From: Gammaproteobacteria bacterium
Lineage (GTDB): Bacteria; Pseudomonadota; Gammaproteobacteria; UBA9214
Reading direction: 5' to 3'
NCBI GenBank assembly: GCA_030599705.1
Contig: JAUVNM010000093.1
Coordinates: 1 to 6,977 of the forward strand
Length of the DNA: 6,977 bases
Shown here: piece by piece, positions 1-4,999 of the stretch
Position numbering within the stretch: the stretch's first letter is position 1
Layout of the letters: every line of letters starts with the position of its first letter
Position numbers and translations under genes: made by a program
The notes under the pieces: model-generated
Told to the model about the DNA's origin: nothing
What the model saw: the letters and a program-made list of their open reading frames with translations, nothing else
The model's database searches: none

Positions 1-735
1 GACAAGGTCGGCATCAAGGACATCCGCCACCCGGTGCGCGTCAAGGATCGATCCGAAGGGGAACAGCACACCATCGCAACCTTCAACATGTATGTAAACC
101 TGCCCCATAATTTCAAGGGCACGCACATGTCACGCTTCGTCGAGATCCTCAACCTGCACGAACGCGAGATCACGGTCGATTCGTTCAAGGAGATGCTGCA
201 CGAGATGACCGGCCGACTGGAAGCCGATGCCGGTCACATCGAAATGAGTTTCCACTATTTCATCAACAAGGCGGCACCGGTGACCGGCGTGGAAAGCCTG
301 ATGGATTACGACGTCTGCCTGGCCGGTGAAATAGACAAGGGCCATGCCAAAATGAACATCAAGGTCGTGGTCCCGGTCACCAGCCTGTGCCCCTGCTCGA
401 AGAAGATTTCAGACTACGGCGCGCACAACCAGCGCTCGCACGTCACGGTAACCGCCGAGACCAAGGGCTTTGTCTGGATCGAAGACCTGATCGACATGAT
501 CGAGTCCCATGCCTCCTGCGAACTCTACGGCCTGCTCAAGCGCCCGGATGAAAAATACGTCACGGAAATGGCGTATGACAACCCGAAATTTGTCGAGGAC
601 ATGGTGCGGGATATTGCTGCCAGCCTGAATGCTGATGACCGCATCACTTCCTACATCGTGGAATCGGAAAATTTCGAGTCCATCCATAACCACTCGGCGT
701 ATGCCCTGATCGAGCACACCAAGGAAGCAGAGTAA
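1..735 (+). CDS. folE2: GTP cyclohydrolase FolE2 (GTP cyclohydrolase I type IB), 5' end cut off by window
   Basis: FolE2 converts GTP to 7,8-dihydroneopterin triphosphate in the cytoplasm, the first step of folate synthesis and also the source of queuosine and other pterin precursors. The reading frame is open from base 1 and gives 244 visible residues ending at TAA 733-735; roughly the first 20-40 residues of the family are probably missing. Seen directly: an N-terminal block DKVGIKDIRHPV, GTHMSRFVE at about residues 40-48, the family signature SLCPCSK at about 128-134 followed by YGAHNQRSH, and ESIHNHSAYA near the C terminus. The cysteine pair and the later Glu/His residues match the metal-binding active site known from this family, which is unrelated in sequence to FolE. 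The GTG at 34 is internal to the conserved region and is not the start. The gene converges with the protease gene downstream. Zur control is known for some folE2 genes, but the promoter lies outside the window. Confidence 0.95.
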   Translation, partial: DKVGIKDIRHPVRVKDRSEGEQHTIATFNMYVNLPHNFKGTHMSRFVEILNLHEREITVDSFKEMLHEMTGRLEADAGHIEMSFHYFINKAAPVTGVESLMDYDVCLAGEIDKGHAKMNIKVVVPVTSLCPCSKKISDYGAHNQRSHVTVTAETKGFVWIEDLIDMIESHASCELYGLLKRPDEKYVTEMAYDNPKFVEDMVRDIAASLNADDRITSYIVESENFESIHNHSAYALIEHTKEAE

Positions 736-749
736 AAAAAGTAAAAAAA
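732..749. repeat. Two tandem copies of GTAAAAAAA overlapping the folE2 stop codon
   Basis: GTAAAAAAA occurs at 732-740 and again directly at 741-749; the TAA of the first copy is the folE2 stop codon. On the minus strand this reads as two T7 tracts separated by AC, placed just beyond a hairpin, so it may be the U-rich part of a terminator for the opposing protease transcript. Confidence 0.6.
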
Positions 750-775
750 GGTGTCAGAGCACATTCTCTGCTCTG
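734..775 (-). terminator. Candidate intrinsic terminator for the minus-strand protease gene
   Basis: A perfect 7-bp stem is formed by CAGAGCA (755-761) and TGCTCTG (769-775) with a 7-nt loop. Read on the minus strand it is followed by ACACC and then two T7 tracts (749-743 and 740-734). The 5-nt gap between stem and T-tract is longer than usual, and the protease stop is about 155 bp away, so termination here is an inference. On the plus strand no T-run follows the stem, so it does not look like a folE2 terminator. Confidence 0.35.
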
Positions 776-832
776 TAGGACCGGCGCCTCGCCGGGAAAC
801 AACCGGGTTCCCCGCGGGGCGCGGGTCCTACA
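774..832. repeat. GC-rich inverted pair of REP-like palindromes (REPIN/BIME-like)
   Basis: The element begins TGTAGGA (774-780) and ends TCCTACA (826-832), its exact inverse. Each end carries its own hairpin: CCGGCG-CCT-CGCCGG (781-795) and CCCGCG-GGG-CGCGGG (811-825), both with 6-bp stems and 3-nt loops, separated by about 15 bp. A GTAG tetranucleotide beside a short palindrome, doubled head to head, is the known architecture of REP sequences mobilised by RAYT transposases. It lies between convergent gene ends, a typical REP location. Assignment to a particular REP family is not possible from one copy. Confidence 0.7.
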
Positions 833-843
833 TAAACAGCACC

Positions 844-917
844 GTAGCCCGGAGAAGGTGAGACCGCGCAGTGGTCGAGAAGCTGGCCTGGGCCATGGAG
901 CGAAGCGGAATCCGGGA
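844..917. repeat. Third REP-like repeat, GTAGCCCGGA...TCCGGGA, apparently interrupted
   Basis: GTAG (844-847) is followed by CCCGGA (848-853), whose inverse TCCGGG lies at 911-916 after GGAGCGAAGCGGAA. From memory, a compact repeat in which GTAGCCCGGA runs straight into TGGAGCGAAGCGGA and then ATCCGGG is common in proteobacterial intergenic DNA. Here about 42 bp (854-895) separate the two parts, and that stretch ends in its own hairpin TGGCC-TG-GGCCA (884-895). Whether this is an insertion, two fused repeats or a variant cannot be settled from one copy. Confidence 0.5.
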
Positions 918-931
918 CAGAGCTATTCCCG

Positions 932-1585
932 TCAATACTTCTTGCGTAACGTCATCAGGCGCCCGTTGTTGGTGATTTCCAGCTGCCCGAGGTAGGACAT
1001 ACCCAGCAGCACCTTTGAGGGTTGTGGACCTTCCAGCACGATACCGGTGACATTTTTCAGCAGAATGCTCCCGACTTTCACCTCATCAAGGGATACCACC
1101 CAGGCGTGCTCGACACCGGATGCGGTGGTCACCGAGGACGCGGTGCCGACGACCCGGTAGTCAATCCCCAGCCGGCGTGCTGCGGCTGAATTCATCGCCA
1201 CCTGGGTGGCGCCGGTATCCACCAGGAAGTTCACCGGCAGGCCATTGATACTCCCGACCGTCGTATACATCCCGGCATTGTTGCGCACGATCTGCACCGC
1301 CTGTGATGCCGGAGACTTGCTGTGCGCACTCACCCGGCCATCCAGGGTCCCGCGTATTTCTTTCCCGTCCACTTCAAGCACGGCAGCCTCACTGTCCGCG
1401 GCAATCAGCCGGATACCCTCCGGGCTGGTCTCCCCGACACGCAGAATGCGCTGCCGCCCGTCGATGCTGACGACTGCGCGGTCCTTGAACAGACCCACGA
1501 CGCGAATATCGGGTGCTGCAATCACTGCCGCTGCAGAGACCGCAAGCAGTGCTGTGACCAACAGGAAAATTCTGGATAATGACAT
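932..1585 (-). CDS. Exported retropepsin-like (clan AA) aspartic protease
   Basis: This 217-residue protein resembles the single-domain retropepsin-like protease family seen in gammaproteobacteria. Residues 1-24 form a signal peptide: a basic start, a hydrophobic core (IFLLVTALLAVSAAAVI) and an AA|P cleavage region, so it should act in the periplasm. Residues about 27-82 (VVGLFKDRAVVSIDG onward) look like the small beta-rich domain seen in GspC/PilP-type periplasmic proteins. The catalytic motif FLVDTGAT is at 120-127, with Asp123 expected to form the active site of a homodimer as in retropepsins; VLLGMSYL at 192-199 matches the later hydrophobic-Gly motif. Substrates are unknown. I chose ATG at 1585, which has AGGG 11 nt upstream; a GTG at 1597 would add four residues (VLLL) but has AGG directly abutting it. 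The gene diverges from the amidotransferase gene and converges with folE2. Confidence 0.85.
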   Translation of the reverse strand: MSLSRIFLLVTALLAVSAAAVIAAPDIRVVGLFKDRAVVSIDGRQRILRVGETSPEGIRLIAADSEAAVLEVDGKEIRGTLDGRVSAHSKSPASQAVQIVRNNAGMYTTVGSINGLPVNFLVDTGATQVAMNSAAARRLGIDYRVVGTASSVTTASGVEHAWVVSLDEVKVGSILLKNVTGIVLEGPQPSKVLLGMSYLGQLEITNNGRLMTLRKKY

Positions 1586-1620
1586 CAGCAATAACACCCT
1601 GACCGGACTGGACCCTCATT

Positions 1621-2328
1621 ATGAAACCTCTGCGCATATTTCGCCACATCGAGTGCGAAGGACCCGGCTACCTGGCCGAGGTGCTGTCGCGCCACGACAT
1701 CCCCTGGCAACTGATCGCCATCGACAGGCAGGACCCCGTGCCGAAAACCCTGGATGATTGCAGCGGCCTGGTATTCATGGGCGGCCCCATGAGTGTCAAC
1801 GATGACCATGCCTGGCTCCGGCAGGAGCTGGAGCTGATTCGTATGGCAAGGGAGCAGGAATTGCCGGTCCTTGGACATTGCCTCGGCGGACAACTCATCA
1901 GCAAGGCGCTGGGCGGTAGCGTCAGCGCCAACCCGGTACGGGAGATCGGCTGGCAGCCGGTGCGCAGCAGCGGGAGCGCCGCCGCCGCTGACTGGCTCGA
2001 AGGATTCGCCGATGGCGTGGAGCTGTTTCACTGGCATGGTGAAACCTTCTCGATACCGGAAGGCGCCGAACTGCTGCTCGAAAATGACTGGTGCCAACAC
2101 CAGGCCTTTGCCATTGACAATATCCTCGCCCTGCAATGCCACGTGGAAATGACGGCACCAATGGTCAGTGAATGGGCAACATTGTATGGCAGTGAACTGG
2201 ACGACCCGTCACCGGCCGTGCAATCGGCAACGGAAATCAACCGAAATCTTGCAGGGCGGATTACCGCCATGCAGGCAGTCGCGGAACCACTCTACCGGCG
2301 CTGGCTGCGGCCACTGCTGGATAGTTGA
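1621..2328 (+). CDS. Class I glutamine amidotransferase domain protein (GMP synthase-like, stand-alone)
   Basis: This is a 235-residue stand-alone glutaminase-type domain of the GATase1/GMP-synthase-like group; such proteins release ammonia from glutamine or act on other gamma-glutamyl compounds. Seen directly: the oxyanion region FMGGPMSVND (52-61), the nucleophile elbow GHCLGGQ (85-91) with Cys87, FHWHGETF (136-143), and LQCHVEMT (171-178) giving His174 and Glu176, so the Cys-His-Glu triad is intact. No synthetase or ATP-pyrophosphatase domain is fused or adjacent, so the acceptor reaction is unknown; it should not be called GuaA. Members of this group include gamma-glutamyl hydrolase-type and uncharacterised enzymes. 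The start at ATG 1621 is the first after an in-frame stop at 1600-1602; the only Shine-Dalgarno-like signal is a weak GGA about 8 nt upstream. The spacer to the divergent protease gene is only about 35 bp. Confidence 0.88.
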   Translation: MKPLRIFRHIECEGPGYLAEVLSRHDIPWQLIAIDRQDPVPKTLDDCSGLVFMGGPMSVNDDHAWLRQELELIRMAREQELPVLGHCLGGQLISKALGGSVSANPVREIGWQPVRSSGSAAAADWLEGFADGVELFHWHGETFSIPEGAELLLENDWCQHQAFAIDNILALQCHVEMTAPMVSEWATLYGSELDDPSPAVQSATEINRNLAGRITAMQAVAEPLYRRWLRPLLDS

Positions 2329-2379
2329 GAACGGAACTCGCGAAAAGACGACAGGACGCATTCCTTCTGTTAGCAGAAC

Positions 2380-2469
2380 TGTAGGGTCGAATTTATTCGA
2401 CCATCGGCGTTTCATCACAATCTGTCATCCAGACGCAGTCATAATTGGCCGAATGAATTCGGCCCTACA
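2380..2469. repeat. AT-cored inverted pair of REP-like palindromes (REPIN/BIME-like)
   Basis: GTAG (2381-2384) is followed by the palindrome GGTCGAATTTATTCGACC (2385-2402). The inverse arrangement is the palindrome GGCCGAATGAATTCGGCC (2447-2464) followed by CTAC (2465-2468). Each palindrome can fold with an 8-bp stem. The right arm, read in reverse complement, matches the left arm at nearly all positions, with differences that mostly keep base pairing, as expected for structured repeats. The 44-bp centre shows no coding sense. The GTAG head and head-to-head doubling fit REP sequences moved by RAYT transposases. The element lies between the convergent ends of the amidotransferase gene and pgpA. 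Confidence 0.8.
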
Positions 2470-2490
2470 ATTCAATCAGGTGAAGAACCA

Positions 2491-2523
2491 AAATAATTTT
2501 CCTGGCGCCATTGCGCGAGGAAA
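2491..2523 (-). terminator. Candidate terminator hairpin directly after pgpA
   Basis: An imperfect hairpin abuts the pgpA stop codon: TTTCCT (2498-2503) pairs with AGGAAA (2518-2523), then a G-G mismatch, then GCGC (2505-2508) with GCGC (2513-2516) around a CATT loop. Read on the minus strand it is followed by ATTATTTT, a broken T-tract. It could end the six-gene operon transcript, but the tract is weak and the stem is interrupted. Confidence 0.35.
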
Positions 2524-3003
2524 TCATGACAGATAGTAGAAAAACAATTGTAAAACTACCGCGGCAAATACCCCGGCCACCAGGTCATCCAGCATAATTC
2601 CGAACCCGCCATGAACCTGCCGGTCCAGCCACCGGATCGGCCAGGGCTTGGCAATATCGAACAACCGGAACAGGGCAAAACCCGCAGCCATCCATTGCCA
2701 TCCCGCTGGCGCCGCAAGCATGGTGATCAGATAACCGACGATTTCGTCCCAGACAATCGCCGGATGGTCATGCACGCCCAGCTGCCGGGCTGTCCAGGCG
2801 CACAGCGGGATGCCCGCAATGAACAGCAGGCTGACCGTCACGACATAGACAGGCAATGCCAGGTCCTGCATGAGCAGGTAGACAGGAATCGCGGCCAGGG
2901 TCCCTGCCGTTCCCGGTGCAACCGGGACCAGTCCGCTGCCGAACCCCAGCGATAACAACCCAAAGGGATGCAGCAACAGCCGTGGCGGAACGCGGTCGGT
3001 CAT
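2524..3003 (-). CDS. pgpA: Phosphatidylglycerophosphatase A
   Basis: PgpA removes the phosphate from phosphatidylglycerophosphate to give phosphatidylglycerol at the inner membrane. The 159-residue product has the family's usual length. Seen directly: GFGSGLVPVAPGTAGTL (20-36), HDHPAIVWDEIVGY (78-91) with the acidic pair expected in the metal site, FDIAKPWPIRWLDR (115-128) and HGGFGIMLDDLVAGV (131-145), all close to the conserved PgpA pattern. Hydrophobic segments at about 36-66, 88-112 and 142-157 fit an integral membrane protein. The start is ATG 3003: thiL ends in TGA and the junction reads TGAACATG, so only 2 nt separate the two genes, suggesting translational coupling; a G-rich AGCGGGG lies about 10 nt upstream. 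The frame stays open further back into thiL, but that part has no family similarity. It is the last gene of the operon. Confidence 0.95.
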   Translation of the reverse strand: MTDRVPPRLLLHPFGLLSLGFGSGLVPVAPGTAGTLAAIPVYLLMQDLALPVYVVTVSLLFIAGIPLCAWTARQLGVHDHPAIVWDEIVGYLITMLAAPAGWQWMAAGFALFRLFDIAKPWPIRWLDRQVHGGFGIMLDDLVAGVFAAVVLQLFFYYLS

Positions 3004-3005
3004 GT

Positions 3006-3980
3006 TCAGTCTGCCCCGCTGAAGTGTTGAAACCCGGTTGTCGGCGGTGTGTAGAGGCTGCCGTCCTGCCGGTAACAGCGGATGCCCGGCTGCGCTGCAA
3101 TCACGCCGATCACGGTCACCGCGCAGGGGATTGCGGCAAGCGCCGCCTCCATGGCCGCACGCTGCCGCTCCGGGATGCAGAAACACAGCTCATAATCATC
3201 GCCGGCAGACAGCGGCAGGTCATACGCCAGGGACGCGCTGTCCGCACCGGCTGTGTCCAGCACCGTCATGAATTCAGCCGAGCGTGGCAAGTCATCGACC
3301 TGTAACGCGGCACCGAGCCCGTTCCCCTCCAGCAGGTGACCCAGGTCAGCCAGCAGCCCGTCCGAAATATCGATCGCGGCACTTGCAACACCACGCAAGG
3401 CAATACCCGCCTCGATACGCGGCGGGGGGTACTCCAGGCGTTGCCGCAAGGGTGCGTCGCCGGTGAATCCCGGGTGCAGGGCCAGCCCGGCATCACCGAG
3501 TGTCCCGGTCACACACACAAGCTCACCCGGTCGTGCGCCCTGGCGTTGCAGGGCCTTCCCTGCCGGTACAAAGCCGTGCGCCTGGAGCGTGACACTCAAG
3601 GGACCACGGGTAATATCGCCGCCCACCAGCTGTACCTTGTAGTGGCTGGCCAGCGCAAAAAAACCCCGGGAGAATTGTTCCAGCCAGCTCGTGTCGTTTT
3701 CCGGCAAGGTCAGCGACAGTGTAGCCCAGGCCGGTTCCGCGCCCATGGCGGCCAGGTCGCTCAGGTTGACTGCCAGTGCCTTGTGGCCGATGGCTGCCGG
3801 TGCCGTGTCAGCCGGAAAGTGAATGCCGGCAACCAGGGTATCCATGCACACGACCAGCTCATATCCTGCGGGCACGGCAAGCAGGGCCGCGTCATCACCG
3901 ACGCCGGCAATGACATCGTCACGCCCGGGGCCGGCGGGTGTAAACCAGCGACGGATAATTTCAAATTCGGGTGCGGCCAT
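3006..3980 (-). CDS. thiL: Thiamine-monophosphate kinase
   Basis: ThiL phosphorylates thiamine monophosphate with ATP to give thiamine diphosphate, the active cofactor. The 324 residues match the family length almost exactly. The PurM-like fold motifs are all present: GVGDDAALL (26-34), MDTLVAGIHF (46-55), NLSDLAAMGA (72-81), GGDITRG (120-126), DISDGLLADLGH (204-215), SAGDDYELCF (258-267) and the C-terminal GFQHF (316-320). The Asp residues in GDD, MDT, SD and GGD are the expected Mg-ATP ligands. Start ATG 3980 lies 23 nt after the nusB stop and has AGGA about 10 nt upstream; an ATG at 3987 is out of frame. The gene is followed by pgpA with a 2-nt gap. The nusB-thiL-pgpA order is widespread in proteobacteria. 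No TPP riboswitch precedes it, so expression probably follows the operon. Confidence 0.97.
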   Translation of the reverse strand: MAAPEFEIIRRWFTPAGPGRDDVIAGVGDDAALLAVPAGYELVVCMDTLVAGIHFPADTAPAAIGHKALAVNLSDLAAMGAEPAWATLSLTLPENDTSWLEQFSRGFFALASHYKVQLVGGDITRGPLSVTLQAHGFVPAGKALQRQGARPGELVCVTGTLGDAGLALHPGFTGDAPLRQRLEYPPPRIEAGIALRGVASAAIDISDGLLADLGHLLEGNGLGAALQVDDLPRSAEFMTVLDTAGADSASLAYDLPLSAGDDYELCFCIPERQRAAMEAALAAIPCAVTVIGVIAAQPGIRCYRQDGSLYTPPTTGFQHFSGAD

Positions 3981-4003
3981 CGCCCATGAATCCTGTGACC
4001 GAA

Positions 4004-4459
4004 TCAGAGTCCGTTAATCCGCCGGTTTTTCTGCGCGCACTCCTCCGGCCTGATGGTGTGTGCTGCCCGGTCGAGTACCCCGTTCACAAATGCATAACCC
4101 TGCTCGGCGCCAAACTTTTTTGTCAGTGCGACCGCTTCGTTGATGGTGACGCGATAGGGAATATCGGGGCGCGACAGCAGTTCATACATGCCAATGCGCA
4201 GGATGGCACGTTCTACCGGATCCAGACGCTCAAGCGGACGGTCAATAAAACCCGATAACTTTTCATCAATCGTTTCAATGCCATCGGGTACATCTTTTAA
4301 TATCCTGTTAAAGTAGGATTTGTCCGCCCGGGAAAAATCCTCGTCCTCCAGGAACTGCTTTCTGATCACGCTGACCTGCTCGCCGGACAGGTCCCACTGG
4401 TAGAGGGCCTGCATGGCATAGCGGCGTGCGCGCGCACGTTCATGGGCGGCATGCCTCAT
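4004..4459 (-). CDS. nusB: Transcription antitermination factor NusB
   Basis: NusB binds boxA RNA together with NusE (ribosomal protein S10) and supports antitermination in rRNA operons. The 151-residue all-helical protein fits the family. Seen directly: ARRYAMQALYQW (11-22), ERLDPVERAILRIGMYEL (77-94) and VTINEAVALTKKFG (104-117) followed by FVNGVLD (124-130), which are the main conserved helices. The N terminus is rich in Arg and His (HERARARR), matching the usual RNA-binding Arg-rich start. The start ATG 4459 lies 14 nt after the ribH stop. The C terminus runs some 20 residues past FVNGVLD, which is normal for the family. Its position inside a riboflavin operon is standard in proteobacteria and does not imply a role in riboflavin synthesis. 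Confidence 0.97.
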   Translation of the reverse strand: MRHAAHERARARRYAMQALYQWDLSGEQVSVIRKQFLEDEDFSRADKSYFNRILKDVPDGIETIDEKLSGFIDRPLERLDPVERAILRIGMYELLSRPDIPYRVTINEAVALTKKFGAEQGYAFVNGVLDRAAHTIRPEECAQKNRRINGL

Positions 4460-4473
4460 GTGACCGGGCCGGC

Positions 4474-4950
4474 TCAGCTCTCCAGCCCGCGCAACAGGCT
4501 GATCATTTCAATGGCAGACAGGGCCGCCTCATTGCCCTTGTTGCCTGCCTTGGTGCCGGCCCTTTCAATCGCCTGTTCGATGGTATCAACGGTCAACACA
4601 CCGAAGGCAACCGGAATATTGTGTTGCATCATGACGCCTGACAAACCACGAGTGCATTCACCGGCCACGTATTCAAAGTGCGGTGTCCCCCCGCGAATCA
4701 CCGCACCGAGCGCAATAATGGCATCGAAACGCTTCGAGGCAGCCAGCCGCTGCGCGGCCAGCGGCATTTCCCAGGCGCCCGGCACCCTGACGATCTGCAA
4801 GTCACGTTCATCGGCTCCATGACGCTTCAGGGTATCGAGGGCACCCGCCAGCAGGCTGTCGACCACGAAGCTGTTGAACCGGGATACCAGCAAGGCAATA
4901 CGCGCATCGCGAACCACCAGCTCCCCTTCCACAACAGTAATGTCACTCAT
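4474..4950 (-). CDS. ribH: 6,7-dimethyl-8-ribityllumazine synthase
   Basis: RibH condenses 5-amino-6-ribitylaminouracil with 3,4-dihydroxy-2-butanone 4-phosphate to give lumazine, the penultimate step of riboflavin synthesis; family members assemble as pentamers or 60-mer shells. The product is 158 residues, the normal length. Seen directly: SRFN (23-26), VPGAWEMPLAA (56-66), GAVIRGGTPHFEYV (82-95) with the catalytic His91, GVLTVDT (117-123) and ERAGTKAGNKGNEAA (129-143), which holds the phosphate-binding and proton-relay positions. Its substrates come from the fused DHBP synthase gene just upstream and from RibD, and its product feeds RibE in the same operon. The start ATG 4950 has a clear AAGGA 8 nt upstream. 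Confidence 0.98.
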   Translation of the reverse strand: MSDITVVEGELVVRDARIALLVSRFNSFVVDSLLAGALDTLKRHGADERDLQIVRVPGAWEMPLAAQRLAASKRFDAIIALGAVIRGGTPHFEYVAGECTRGLSGVMMQHNIPVAFGVLTVDTIEQAIERAGTKAGNKGNEAALSAIEMISLLRGLES

Positions 4951-4958
4951 AGGTTCTT

Positions 4959-4963
4959 TCCTT
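4959..4963 (-). promoter_or_regulatory. Ribosome binding site of ribH
   Basis: AAGGA on the minus strand, with an 8-nt spacer to the ribH ATG at 4950. It is the clearest Shine-Dalgarno signal in the operon and fixes the ribH start. Confidence 0.7.
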
Positions 4964-4999
4964 AACTGATCTCAATCCTGCCGGCAGCCGGCATGCTGC

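Noticed and set aside
736..931. CRISPR array or tRNA in the repeat-rich gap after folE2
   Set aside because: The repeats are inverted pairs of different sequence with no regular spacers, and no cloverleaf or tRNA consensus was found.
1552..1580. Sigma-70 promoter for the amidotransferase gene (GATAAT at 1575-1580)
   Set aside because: The best -35 match, GTGACC at 1554-1559, is only 15 bp away, and a 17-bp spacing gives a poor hexamer; too weak to list as a feature.
3004..3186. Upstream extension of pgpA by 61 codons into thiL
   Set aside because: The extra residues are unlike PgpA, overlap the conserved thiL C terminus, and the ATG at 3003 gives the family's normal length and start.
3336..3989. 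Plus-strand open frame of 217 codons opposite thiL
   Set aside because: It is Gln/Arg-rich and random-looking, and lies wholly inside the conserved thiL gene.
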